64,000 nucleotides of DNA from Candidatus Manganitrophus morganii. Its GTDB lineage: Bacteria > Nitrospirota > Nitrospiria > SBBL01 > Manganitrophaceae. The stretch lies in the NCBI GenBank assembly GCA_021651055.1, contig JAJHOH010000001.1, forward strand, positions 744,001 through 808,000. Direction: 5' to 3'. Position 1 is the first letter of the stretch, and every line of letters begins with the position of its first letter. Of this stretch, positions 17,821-25,917 are shown in pieces. The position numbers and the translations under genes were made by a program. Under the pieces are notes generated by a model. The model was not told where the DNA came from and did no database searches. It worked only from the letters and a program-made list of their open reading frames with translations.

Positions 17821-17882
17821 GTAGGGGCGCACCGATGTGTGCGCCCTGGCAGGAGAGGGCAGACACATCGGTCTGCCCCTAC
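17821..17882. repeat. REPIN-like 62-bp double palindrome
   Basis: Two arms of about 26 bases (17821-17846 and 17857-17882) are inverted copies with only a few mismatches. Each arm is itself palindromic (GGGCGCAC/GTGCGCCC and GGGCAGAC/GTCTGCCC). It begins GTAGGGGC and ends GCCCCTAC. It sits between convergent genes, where it can also act as a bidirectional terminator-like hairpin. Confidence 0.75.
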
Positions 17883-17888
17883 CCGCAA

Positions 17889-18281
17889 TCACACGAATCC
17901 CCACCCGCCATAAACGTGTCTCAGCAGATCTCTCACCGAAAGGACACCGATGATTTTTCCATTCTCGATGACGCCGAGATGGCGGATGTGCTCTTGATCC
18001 ATGATATCGTTTGCGTCGACGACCGAGCGGTCGGCTTCGATCGCGAGAAGAGGGGTGGTCATCACCTTCTCCACCGGCGTGGTCTCCGGATCGAGACCGT
18101 CGGCCACCAAGCGTCGAACCACGTCGGCATCGGTGACGATCCCGGCGTAACTGTTGTTCCCGTCGGAGACGAGAATGCTTCCGACCCGCTTGTCTCGCAT
18201 CAATTCGGCGACCTTTTTTATCTTCGTTCCCCGTCGGACCTTAAGAATTTTCTTGGACATCACCATCTTCACCGGCACCAT
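17889..18281 (-). CDS. Two-CBS-domain protein
   Basis: 130 residues made almost only of a CBS pair: first motif about 7-62 (MSKKILKVRRGTKIKKVAELM ... AGIVTDADVVRRLV), second about 72-125 (MTTPLLAIEADRSVVDANDIM ... VLSVRDLLRHV). Such Bateman modules bind adenine nucleotides such as AMP, ATP or SAM and act as energy or ligand sensors, often on a partner protein. No enzymatic domain is attached and no partner gene is adjacent. AAGGAGG ribosome site 7 bases before the ATG. The preceding 304-base gap to the cold-shock gene contains that gene's promoter. Confidence 0.88.
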   Translation of the reverse strand: MVPVKMVMSKKILKVRRGTKIKKVAELMRDKRVGSILVSDGNNSYAGIVTDADVVRRLVADGLDPETTPVEKVMTTPLLAIEADRSVVDANDIMDQEHIRHLGVIENGKIIGVLSVRDLLRHVYGGWGFV

Positions 18282-18425
18282 CGTCGTCCTCCTTTTCTTG
18301 CGTTCGGAAACGGTATCTAAAGATACCGTAGACGAGAAAGATTGTCAAAAAGGGGGATCGAAATCATCCTCCACCCATTTTGGAGCGGGGATAGACCGGA
18401 TGCCAATAACACGACAAAAAAATGC

Positions 18426-18453
18426 TTGACACGTTTTCCGGGCTTATTATAGA
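18426..18453 (+). promoter_or_regulatory. Promoter of the cold-shock gene
   Basis: Perfect TTGACA (18426-18431), 16-base spacer, TATAGA (18448-18453). Transcription should start near 18460, giving a leader of about 125 bases, the length range of leaders that fold in a temperature-dependent way in cspA-type genes. Confidence 0.65.
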
Positions 18454-18585
18454 ATCCAGCCAACGCAAATGTTTTTGCAAGGCCGTGATGATCCGACCCG
18501 ACGGTTGGCTTGTCGCTCAAGCAAAATATTTGCTATCGACGGGTAGTAAGCCCGGTCATCACCAAATCAAGGAGGAGTTCGTAAA

Positions 18586-18786
18586 ATGCCAAAAGGTCGT
18601 GTAAAGTGGTTCAACGCCAGCAAAGGTTATGGTTTCATCACCCAGGAAGATGGTAACGACATCTTCGTTCACTTCACTGCCATTCAGGGAGAAGGTTTCA
18701 AGTCTCTCGAAGAAGGACAGGAAGTGACATTTGAGGTCACTACTGGCGCGAAAGGACCACAGGCGGCGAACGTGTCAAAAGCCTAA
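18586..18786 (+). CDS. Cold-shock protein, CspA family
   Basis: 66 residues, the standard family length. RNP1 KGYGFI (13-18) and RNP2 DIFVHF (25-30) are intact, as is the VKWFN start. Single-stranded nucleic-acid binder of the OB fold, RNA chaperone or transcription antiterminator in cold or growth transitions. A strong AAGGAGG lies 10 bases before the ATG. Own promoter (18426-18453) and terminator (18805-18840) make it a monocistronic unit with a long leader. The gene number (cspA, cspC etc.) cannot be told from sequence. Confidence 0.95.
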   Translation: MPKGRVKWFNASKGYGFITQEDGNDIFVHFTAIQGEGFKSLEEGQEVTFEVTTGAKGPQAANVSKA

Positions 18787-18804
18787 TCACTCCGATTAGC
18801 AAAC

Positions 18805-18840
18805 AAAAAGCCCCAAGGCAAAACCTTGGGGCTTTTTGTT
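18805..18840 (+). terminator. Rho-independent terminator of the cold-shock gene
   Basis: Stem AGCCCCAAGG/CCTTGGGGCT with loop CAAAA, followed by TTTTTG. The AAAAA before the stem may let it work in both directions, for the convergent zinc-ribbon gene as well. Confidence 0.9.
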
Positions 18841-18872
18841 TTATTCTATCCTGTTTGATTCTTCATCGCCCT

Positions 18873-19205
18873 CTACGCGGCGGGGGCAACCGGCTCTTTG
18901 TACGCCCGGCGGCAGTGACGGCAGGTGACCACGTCGTAATCGACGCCGCTCTCCAGGTGGCAGCGGAAATCGAATCGGGCCCCGATGCCGCTGCAGTAAG
19001 GACATTTGGCTTCGAGGACCTGCCGTTCTTCCGGCGGCGCCATCGCTTCAATCTCTTCGATCACCCCCCGGGGAATCACCACGACCCGCATCTTCAAGCC
19101 GCACGGCCGGCAGACCGCTTCGAAGTGCGCTTCCTCCGGGTTTCCTTCCACGTGCGCGACCTGAAACTTGGCTTCTCCGCAGGCGGGACAGGAAACCTCA
19201 TTCAA
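18873..19205 (-). CDS. Four-CxxC zinc-ribbon protein downstream of pyruvate kinase
   Basis: 110 residues from a TTG at 19205. Contains CPAC (6-9), CRPC (32-35), CPYC and CRHC, i.e. two zinc-ribbon pairs. No known family recognised. The frame stays open and protein-like upstream of the TTG (ITPFEVQKKLNEVSC), and AAGAGGA lies just before an in-frame ATC at 19232, so the true start may be this rare non-AUG codon, adding nine residues. The gene follows pyruvate kinase by 10 to 37 bases and is probably co-transcribed with it. Possible roles: small nucleic-acid-binding or metal-handling protein. Confidence 0.6.
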   Translation of the reverse strand: MNEVSCPACGEAKFQVAHVEGNPEEAHFEAVCRPCGLKMRVVVIPRGVIEEIEAMAPPEERQVLEAKCPYCSGIGARFDFRCHLESGVDYDVVTCRHCRRAYKEPVAPAA

Positions 19206-19242
19206 TTTCTTTTGAACTTCAAACGGAGTGATGGGAGTCCTC

Positions 19243-20655
19243 TTATTCGATTTGATGGACCTTGATTAGATCATTGATCGTCGAGCCGACCCAGGGAGAT
19301 TTCGAAACCATCACCAACAGATCTCCCCGCTTCACCTCTTTGCTCTGGGTGACGGCGTGGATAAACTCCTTGAAGATGTCATCGGTATTTTTCAGCAGCG
19401 GCATTCGACGCGGCGTGACCCCCCAGTAGAGGCTCATCCGGCGCTCGATCTCGGGATGGGGGGTAAAAGCAAGGATCGGATTCGTCGGCCGGTATTTGGA
19501 AAGGCGAAGGGCCGCCCCTCCGGTGAGGGTGGAGGTGACGATCGCCTTCGCGCTCATCTGCCAGGCGAGCTGGCAGGCCGCGGAGCTGACCGCCCGCGCC
19601 ACGGAGAGTCCTTGCTGAAGACGGCGGTCCATCACCGGCGCCCGTCTTTCGGCGGCAACGATGATCCGGGCCATCGTCTTGACCGACTCCACCGGATAGT
19701 TCCCCGCCGCGGTCTCCGCCGAGAGCATCACCGCATCGGTCCCGTCGATGATCGCATTGGCCACATCGGACGCTTCGGCGCGGGTCGGGCGGGGCCGTTC
19801 GACCATCGACTCCAGCATCTGCGTCGCCGTGATCACCGGAATCTGCGCATCGTTCGCCTTCTTGATAATCTCCTTTTGAAGCAACGGCACCTGCTCCAGC
19901 GGAATCTCCACCCCCAAATCCCCGCGCGCCACCATCACCCCATCGGCCACCTTCATAATTTCATCCAGATGGTCGATCGCCATCGCCTGCTCCAGCTTGG
20001 CGATCACCGGAACATCTTTCTTCTCCCGCAGGATCAACCGCTTGATCGTCAGGAGATCCTCGGCCCGCCGGACCATGGAGAGGGCGACAAAGTCAACCCC
20101 ATGCGCAAGACCGAATTTGAGATCGGCGCGGTCCTTGGCGGTGAGAGAGGGAAAGCCCAAATCCCGGCCCGGCACATTGATTCCCTTGTAAGCCTGAAGC
20201 GTTCCCCCGCCGATAACACGGCAAATGATCTTTTCATCCTCGATCCTGAGGACGCGAAGCTCGATCGCGCCGTCGTTCATCATGATGGCATCGCCCGGCC
20301 GGACCTTTTTGTGTAACTCCGGATGGGTCGTGGAAATCGCTTCTTCCGTTCCCGGGATCGGCCTCGGCAAGATCGTCAGAAGTTTCCCCCGTTTGAGTTG
20401 AATCGACTTCTCTTTTAAGGCGCCGACGCGAACCTTCGGCCCCTGAAGGTCTTGAAGGATGGCAACCGGCTTCCCCTTCTTCTCCGAGATCCGTCGAATG
20501 TGCCGGATCGCCGCCCCATGTTCTTCATGAAGACCGTGAGAAAAGTTCAGCCGGATCACATCGGCTCCGGCGCCGATCAGGCGGGAGATCATCTCCTCGG
20601 ATGCGGTCGCGGGCCCGAGGGTGCAAACAATTTTGGCGCGTCTTGGCGTTGTCAC
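19243..20655 (-). CDS. pyk: Pyruvate kinase
   Basis: 470 residues, normal length for the bacterial enzyme. Starts RRAKIVCTLGPAT, has RLNFSHG, the catalytic-lysine segment VIAKLEQ, the metal-site VARGDLGVEIP, TATQMLESM and a C-terminal allosteric domain. Converts phosphoenolpyruvate and ADP to pyruvate and ATP in glycolysis. With the PEP carboxylase at 52539-55373 it frames the PEP node. First gene of a likely two-gene operon with the zinc-ribbon protein. Confidence 0.97.
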   Translation of the reverse strand: MTTPRRAKIVCTLGPATASEEMISRLIGAGADVIRLNFSHGLHEEHGAAIRHIRRISEKKGKPVAILQDLQGPKVRVGALKEKSIQLKRGKLLTILPRPIPGTEEAISTTHPELHKKVRPGDAIMMNDGAIELRVLRIEDEKIICRVIGGGTLQAYKGINVPGRDLGFPSLTAKDRADLKFGLAHGVDFVALSMVRRAEDLLTIKRLILREKKDVPVIAKLEQAMAIDHLDEIMKVADGVMVARGDLGVEIPLEQVPLLQKEIIKKANDAQIPVITATQMLESMVERPRPTRAEASDVANAIIDGTDAVMLSAETAAGNYPVESVKTMARIIVAAERRAPVMDRRLQQGLSVARAVSSAACQLAWQMSAKAIVTSTLTGGAALRLSKYRPTNPILAFTPHPEIERRMSLYWGVTPRRMPLLKNTDDIFKEFIHAVTQSKEVKRGDLLVMVSKSPWVGSTINDLIKVHQIE

Positions 20656-20728
20656 GATAGATTATTCAGGGCGGAATCGTCGAATGAGATTGTCGCGCTC
20701 TTTCTTCTCTCCCCGCGCCCTTCCTCCT

Positions 20729-22153
20729 TCATTTAAGATTCAGGGCCATCAGCTTCAGGTCGGTCATCTCCTCGATGGCGTAACGAACCCCTTCGCGGCC
20801 GACCCCCGACTCCTTGAGGCCGCCGTAAGGCATGTGATCGACCCGGTAGGTGGGGACGTCGTTGACGATCAGGCCGCCCACTTCGATCTCTTCGAAAGCA
20901 TGGAAGGTCTCTTTGATGTCCCTCACAAAGAGGCCGGCCTGTAATCCATAGGGGGATTGATTGATCCGGGCGATCGCCTCTTCCAGCTTTCGGTAGGGGG
21001 CCATCGTCACAATCGGCGCGAAGACCTCCTGGCAGTTCACCTGCATCTGGGGCGTCGTTTCGGTCAACACGGTCGGCTCCAGCAGTGTCCCCGATCGTTT
21101 TCCGCCGGTCAGGATCTTCGCCCCCTGCGAGACCGCCTCCTGAATCCAGCGTTCGGCGCGCTCCGCCGCCTTGAGGTCGATCATCGGCCCCATCGCCGTC
21201 TTCTCGTCGGTCGGATCGCCGACCTGCAACCCCTTCACCTGCTCGGCAAAAAGACTCGAGAAGCGGGAGTAGATCTGCTCCTGAACAAAAATCCGTTGGA
21301 CCGAAATGCAGACCTGGCCGGCATAGGAGAACCCGCCGATCGCGCAGCGTTTGGCGGCATAATCGAGATCGGCATCGGAGTGGATAATGACCCCGGCGTT
21401 CCCCCCCAATTCCAGGACAACCCGTTTCTTGTTCGCCTTCTCTTTTAGCATCCAACCGACCGCGGCGCTCCCGGTGAAGCTGAGCATCTTAACCCGCGGA
21501 TCGAGAACCATCTTTTCGGCCAGCTCATTCCCGCAGAGAAAGACGCTGACCGCCCCGTCGGGAACTCCCACCGACGCGATGATCTCCGCCAGGAGCAGCG
21601 CGGTCAGCGGCGTCTTCGGGGCCGGCTTCAGCAGAATCGTATTCCCCGCGGCGAGCGCCGGGGCGATTTTGTGGGCGACAAGATTGAGGGGAAAGTTAAA
21701 CGGCGAGATGCCGACGATGGGACCGATCGGAAATCGTCGCGTGATGCCGACCCTTCCTTCCGATCCCGGCATCAGATCGAGCGGAAGGAACTCCCCCTCC
21801 ATCCGCTTCGCCTCCTCGGAGGCGATCTGAAAGGTGCTGACGGCGCGGTTGACCTCGCCGCGGGCGTCGGCAATCGGTTTCCCCGATTCCAATGTCATTG
21901 TCCGGGCGACCTCCTCCCGGCGCGCCTTTAACCCCTCCGAAATCTGATGGAGGATCTCCCCCCGGCGAAAGGCCGGCATCCGCCGCATTTCTTGAAAAGC
22001 ATGCGTCGCTGAAGCGAGGGCGATCTCCACATCCTCCGCCGAGGCCGAATACGTCACCCCGATCGGCTGGTTGTTGTATGGATTGACGACCTCCACCTTC
22101 TCCGCCGATTTGCGCCACTTCCCCGCGATCCAAAACGGATGTTCCGGAATCAT
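20729..22153 (-). CDS. NAD(P)-dependent aldehyde dehydrogenase
   Basis: 474 residues from the ATG at 22153, chosen for its GGAGGGGAA ribosome site rather than 22207. Family motifs: SPFNFPLN, KPAPKTPLTALLLAEI, FTGSAAVG, the general-base Glu in VLELGGN (about 246) and the nucleophile in GQVCIS (Cys about 281), all in place. The GQVCIS form is seen in lactaldehyde/glyceraldehyde-type and succinate-semialdehyde-type members, so the substrate is open. Lies 73 bases upstream of pyruvate kinase on the same strand and could share its transcript. Confidence 0.9.
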   Translation of the reverse strand: MIPEHPFWIAGKWRKSAEKVEVVNPYNNQPIGVTYSASAEDVEIALASATHAFQEMRRMPAFRRGEILHQISEGLKARREEVARTMTLESGKPIADARGEVNRAVSTFQIASEEAKRMEGEFLPLDLMPGSEGRVGITRRFPIGPIVGISPFNFPLNLVAHKIAPALAAGNTILLKPAPKTPLTALLLAEIIASVGVPDGAVSVFLCGNELAEKMVLDPRVKMLSFTGSAAVGWMLKEKANKKRVVLELGGNAGVIIHSDADLDYAAKRCAIGGFSYAGQVCISVQRIFVQEQIYSRFSSLFAEQVKGLQVGDPTDEKTAMGPMIDLKAAERAERWIQEAVSQGAKILTGGKRSGTLLEPTVLTETTPQMQVNCQEVFAPIVTMAPYRKLEEAIARINQSPYGLQAGLFVRDIKETFHAFEEIEVGGLIVNDVPTYRVDHMPYGGLKESGVGREGVRYAIEEMTDLKLMALNLK

Positions 22154-22260
22154 GGTTCCCCTCCGATCTGTTTTTCTGATGATACTAAAATCGCGGTGAG
22201 GAATCAATGACTTATAAGGAACGGTACGGCATGAAGGAAAATAGTATCAGTGAAGGAGAC

Positions 22261-22292
22261 AAAAAAAGCGCCCCGGCTTTCGCCGGGGCGCC
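22261..22292 (-). terminator. Rho-independent terminator of the 22314-23507 lipoprotein gene
   Basis: Minus-strand stem GCGCCCCGGC/GCCGGGGCGC with a 4-base loop followed by seven T. Almost identical to the hairpin at 23660-23693. Confidence 0.88.
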
Positions 22293-22313
22293 CAAAGTAC
22301 AAAACCGATCAGG

Positions 22314-23507
22314 CTAAACGCAAGCCTCCGCCGCCTCGCAATCGTCGAAGGTCTGCTCGGCGGAGCCGTCGCCCCCTTCATCAATCTGGACCCCCGTGGA
22401 GGTGTATATCACCGCCGTGGTAACGCCGCCTCGGTTAACCAGGATTTTTCCGTCGACCGGGCAGGAAGCGTCAAGGGGAATAAAGGGCTCTTCTCCGACC
22501 GGGGTGGTGAAGGTGAATGTCCCGTCGACGCAATCGGACGAGATTGCGATGGTTCCATCGAAGGAGAGGGTCTCTCCCTCTCGATCGATGCCCTCAAGCG
22601 TTCTTGTCGCCGGTGTGACCACCATCGCAAAATGGGTGAATGTGGCGGTGATGTTGTCAGCTCGATTCAGGCGATTGGTGAAGGTCGAGTTGCCGTTCAT
22701 TGTAAAGATCGTCGCACCCGGCGTGCAGTCGGGTTCCGGCACATGCGTCTCCGCCAAGACCATGACGAAGTCGTTCAATGAAAATGACTCATTGACTTCA
22801 AAAGTTCCGTTGTTTTCCAGATCGACCTTGGCCGTACCGTTCATATCCATCGTAAAGGTCATCTCCAGGAAGGAAGAATTTCCGCATTCGACTTCTCTGC
22901 CGGAGAAAGAGACCGTCCCATTGTTGAAGGTTTCAAAGGTGCCCGAAGGTTCCGTGACGCGTCTGGTAAACCGATTAAAAGTCAATGTAAATTCCTGACC
23001 GCCATTCGTGAACGTGAGGCGCATTGAACCGTTAAAAAAAAGGGTAGAATCCCCATCGCTTCCGGAGCAGTTGACAAAGTTCGCGGTAAAAGAATCATCG
23101 GACTCATCGTCCGGCGTGTTGTTGTCATCCGTTCGGATTCTTTGCATTCCTCCGTCGGGACACGGCAGATCGCCTGAGTCGGTGGTGTCCCGAAGCGTCT
23201 TCTGCCGCCGGAGAGCCACCGACGCCTTAAAATCATCCAACGCCTGTCGGACCTGAGCTTCATTGCTTAGAATTGACGCCGCCTTTCGGTTTAAAGCGGC
23301 TTTAGCGATGTCGCCATCGCCGCCGGGATCCGTAGCCACTCCCAGCGCGCTGACGATCGCCTTCGAAGCGGCGCTGGCGGATTGCGCCGCGGTCCCGGCC
23401 GGGGCATTGCCCCCTCCTCCACCCCCTCCCGATCCGCAGCCGTGAATCAGAAGTGCCAATGAAACCAACACTCCAAATGCCATGCCGTTTTTCCTAAGGA
23501 TACACAT
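22314..23507 (-). CDS. Lipoprotein of unknown function, Gly-rich tether, beta-rich
   Basis: 397 residues from ATG 23507 (GGAGACGAGAG upstream); the frame extends to 23627 but without a ribosome site. Signal ends in lipobox LIHGC, followed by a poly-Gly run. A helical segment (about 35-105) precedes a long beta-rich part with repeated pattern TFTxxFxxFxxxVTxxxxTxxG and internal Cys pairs. The C-terminus reads GGVTTAVIYTSTGVQIDEGGDGSAEQTFDDCEAAEACV. That last block recurs in the broken copy just downstream of this gene's start (23710-23889). No family known. Outer-membrane or surface lipoprotein. Confidence 0.72.
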   Translation of the reverse strand: MCILRKNGMAFGVLVSLALLIHGCGSGGGGGGGNAPAGTAAQSASAASKAIVSALGVATDPGGDGDIAKAALNRKAASILSNEAQVRQALDDFKASVALRRQKTLRDTTDSGDLPCPDGGMQRIRTDDNNTPDDESDDSFTANFVNCSGSDGDSTLFFNGSMRLTFTNGGQEFTLTFNRFTRRVTEPSGTFETFNNGTVSFSGREVECGNSSFLEMTFTMDMNGTAKVDLENNGTFEVNESFSLNDFVMVLAETHVPEPDCTPGATIFTMNGNSTFTNRLNRADNITATFTHFAMVVTPATRTLEGIDREGETLSFDGTIAISSDCVDGTFTFTTPVGEEPFIPLDASCPVDGKILVNRGGVTTAVIYTSTGVQIDEGGDGSAEQTFDDCEAAEACV

Positions 23508-23659
23508 CTCTCGTCTCCAATTTACGTCTGTTCGATTGGTAGGGTCAAACACATGGGAGCACTTTCTTCGACTCAACGGCTGAAAATATACGATTGATGG
23601 ATGCGCGTTGTCAATGCGTTTCTTCACGCTATACTACTTAATAAAATTCGGCTCGAAAC

Positions 23660-23693
23660 AAAAAAAAGCGCCCCGGCTTTCACCGGGGCGCCG
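23660..23693 (-). terminator. Second copy of the lipoprotein-gene terminator
   Basis: Stem GCGCCCCGG/CCGGGGCGC with a 6-base loop then eight T on the minus strand. It follows the broken gene copy at 23710-23889 just as 22261-22292 follows the intact gene. Confidence 0.85.
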
Positions 23694-23709
23694 CTAAAAT
23701 ATAAACTAC

Positions 23710-23889
23710 TTACACTTCGGTCCCAGTACAAATTCCTTCCGCTTCCGCATCGTCGCAGCTGGCGAAGCTATCATCGATAGAGCCGTTGTTGCCTTCATCA
23801 ATTTGAACACCACCTGTCGAGGTGTAGATCACAGCGACGGTGTTGCCGCCGTTGGTAATGATGCATCTCCCATCCAAATGCCAATAAAA
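23710..23889 (-). pseudogene. 3'-terminal fragment of a paralogue of the 22314-23507 lipoprotein
   Basis: Reading from about 23889 to the TAA at 23712-23710 gives DGRCIITNGGN, then VAVIYTSTGGVQIDEG, NNGSIDDSFASCDDAEAEG and a short tail. It matches the end of the neighbouring lipoprotein (DGKILVNRGG, TAVIYTSTGVQIDEG, DGS...F.DCEAAEA) without frameshift. Upstream of about 23890 the frame stays open for a while but similarity stops, and there is no signal peptide or start. The matching terminator is kept. This looks like a deletion remnant of a tandem duplicate, about 60 codons left. Confidence 0.78.
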
Positions 23890-23961
23890 TTCTTGGACAT
23901 TCTTACTTAAGAATATAATTTTAAATGAGTGTGCGCTTAATGTGGGGATTGGAAAGACGCT

Positions 23962-23989
23962 CTGGATTCCCGCTTGCGCGGGAATGACG
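23962..23989. repeat. Palindromic repeat, CATTCCCGC family
   Basis: CTGGATTCCCGC TTGC GCGGGAATGACG: arms ATTCCCGC/GCGGGAAT. Same family as the pair at 44521-44588. Intergenic. Confidence 0.75.
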
Positions 23990-24053
23990 ATCAGCCCGCC
24001 CGTTGCCTTTTGAAAAAAAAGATGGTAGGTTACCCGCCTGAGGAGAGAAAAGA

Positions 24054-24695
24054 ATGAACCATCCGCGGAAGATCATCGGCTTATTTCTGATTGTCGTTCT
24101 CGTTCTGGCCGCCGGGGCCACGCGGGCCGACTTTATTGCCGATCAGTACATCACCATCAGCTTGGGAGAGATCGGAGAGAACGCCCAGATCTTTCCGGCC
24201 AAGGTCTACTCCAGACAAAAACAGCTTCGGGTGGAGATCAACAACGCCGGGAGAAGCGTCGTCCACATCTCGCGGGGAGATAAACGGCCGCCGGTTTTCT
24301 GGATGCTGATGCCGAATGAGAAGATGTACGTGGAGACGGTCGGCGGGGAAAACCCGGTCGATCCTTTCTCGCCGAAATCGGGTGTAAAAATCGAGAAGGT
24401 CTTCGTTGCGAAGGAAAACGTGGCAGGCCGTCCGACCAATAAATTTAAGATGACCTGGAGAGACAAAGAGGGAAACAAACGGATCGGGTTCGCCTGGGAG
24501 GCGATCGACCTGAACAACGCCCCGATCCGCCAAGAGTTCTTCAGAGAAGGCGAGCATGTTCTGGTCCAGCTGGCGAACATCCAGGTTCAAAAGCTCGACC
24601 CCGCCCTCTTCGAGGTCCCTTCCGACTACAAGAAAATCACCGCCCCATCCAACGCGCCCGCCGGTCCCCCCGCGCCAAAAACGCCCGGGCCTTAG
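24054..24695 (+). CDS. Periplasmic DUF4412/LolA-like protein
   Basis: 213 residues: signal peptide (about 1-25, ending GATRA), then a single beta-rich domain that begins DFIADQYITI and ends FEVPSDYKKI, followed by a Pro/Ala-rich tail (PSNAPAGPPAPK). The segment VAGRPTNKFKMTW...GFAWEAIDLNNAPIRQE and the closing LFEVPSDY match the half-barrel layout of DUF4412/LolA-type proteins. The C-terminal half of the 45793-47172 protein has the same ending (LFEIPKDYT). Likely a periplasmic lipid or lipoprotein binder; the ligand is unknown. GGAGAG ribosome site. Confidence 0.6.
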   Translation: MNHPRKIIGLFLIVVLVLAAGATRADFIADQYITISLGEIGENAQIFPAKVYSRQKQLRVEINNAGRSVVHISRGDKRPPVFWMLMPNEKMYVETVGGENPVDPFSPKSGVKIEKVFVAKENVAGRPTNKFKMTWRDKEGNKRIGFAWEAIDLNNAPIRQEFFREGEHVLVQLANIQVQKLDPALFEVPSDYKKITAPSNAPAGPPAPKTPGP

Positions 24696-24707
24696 ACCTC
24701 CACCGGG

Positions 24708-25787
24708 TTACTGCCGCACCGGCGTCTCGATCGCGTCACCCTCCGATAGATCCCGTCCGATAATCACCACGCCGGTCGGGAGAAACTCCCTGTCCCCTAA
24801 TGGGGAGAAGGAGACGCGAAGCTCAACCGTTCCCCCTTCTCTCCCGCAGAAAAGTATCTTCTCATCCCCCAATGAGATTCCCCTGATGACCGCCTGAATC
24901 CGTTCTTCCAGTCCGGAAGAGCGCCACACGAGGGAGCCGACCGGTTTTCCGATCAGCTCTCTTTCCGAGTAGCCGAGCGTCGCACAGGTCGTCCGATTCA
25001 CACGTTGAATCGTCCCTTCCGCATCGCAGACGATGAGAAGGTCGGCCGTCGGCGAGACGGTCTGACCGGCGGCAAGACCGGGCGACATATCGATCAACCG
25101 GTACCGGCGGATTGTTTTGGCCATGATCAGGAAAAAAATGAAGATCGGGATATAACCGAAGGGATAAAGCGGAACGCCATAATTCGCCAGGAAATCGAAT
25201 GAGGCGAAATAGCCGACCCCAAACGCTTTCAGAAAAGATTTGGTCCGCTCCCGATGGACGCTCGGGACCGCATTGCGAAATTGACCGTCATATTCCCAAA
25301 GGCTCAAAAACATGATCCCGAAGAAAAAGAGCAGAAAAGGGATGCTCAGCCAAGCCACCTTGGGATAATAACCCCACCAATAGGCATAGACTCCTCCGAC
25401 AAGGAGATCGGACAAAAGAACCGCCAGCGCAAAGAGCGCGGAGAAAGACCAGCTGATTCGTCTCCAAACTCGCCGCTGATATTCCAGGTGAAGGGAAACG
25501 ATGGAGAAGTCATAAATGAGGGAAGGGAGAAACGTCACCGCCAGATATCCGGCCTTCGCCCAAACCAGGGCGACCTCCTCCGCGACGGCGGAGTACATCC
25601 AGGAAAAGGAGAAAAGCCAAACACCCCCCATGAAGGTCATGTAGAAAAAAAGCCGGCCGATCCTGCTTCCCCGCTCATGGATCAGGACAGCCGCTCCGAA
25701 TAAAAACGTCGCGGCAGCCGCCGCGAACATCGGAATCGCATAAACGTTGAAGAAATACTGAGTTGGGGTAAAAAGTTGCGCAAACAT
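24708..25787 (-). CDS. Orphan sensor: seven-helix membrane domain plus PAS, no kinase
   Basis: 359 residues. About seven hydrophobic helices fill residues 12-225, in the pattern of the 7TM N-terminal domain of histidine kinases. A PAS domain follows (about 240-350: PTADLLIVCDAEGTIQRVN, CATLGYSERELIGKPV, VVIIGRDLSE). The protein then ends with no HisKA, HATPase, GGDEF or other output. Either it works through a partner, or the output module was lost. Its stop lies 12 bases from the convergent DUF4412-like gene, leaving no room for a detached kinase part. Confidence 0.78.
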   Translation of the reverse strand: MFAQLFTPTQYFFNVYAIPMFAAAAATFLFGAAVLIHERGSRIGRLFFYMTFMGGVWLFSFSWMYSAVAEEVALVWAKAGYLAVTFLPSLIYDFSIVSLHLEYQRRVWRRISWSFSALFALAVLLSDLLVGGVYAYWWGYYPKVAWLSIPFLLFFFGIMFLSLWEYDGQFRNAVPSVHRERTKSFLKAFGVGYFASFDFLANYGVPLYPFGYIPIFIFFLIMAKTIRRYRLIDMSPGLAAGQTVSPTADLLIVCDAEGTIQRVNRTTCATLGYSERELIGKPVGSLVWRSSGLEERIQAVIRGISLGDEKILFCGREGGTVELRVSFSPLGDREFLPTGVVIIGRDLSEGDAIETPVRQ

Positions 25788-25917
25788 GGCGACCTTTTCG
25801 GCGATCGAGCTATTTAAACGATACCGTAAGAGAGAGGGACCGTCAAACGGCGGGCCACATCGCGCGGAGAGAGCGAAGCCTCTGTTTATTCAGGCAATTC
25901 TTTGGCAGGGAATTTTC

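Noticed and set aside
17889-18281. Plus-strand frame across the CBS gene (17814-18320)
   Set aside because: The minus strand encodes a textbook CBS pair with an AAGGAGG site.
23921-24121. 66-residue minus-strand open frame
   Set aside because: It runs through the CATTCCCGC palindrome and across the start of the DUF4412-like gene; low-complexity product without support.
25788-25917. Possible tRNA or small RNA in the gap
   Set aside because: No cloverleaf, no T-loop GTTCGA-type motif in the right setting, no promoter-terminator pair.
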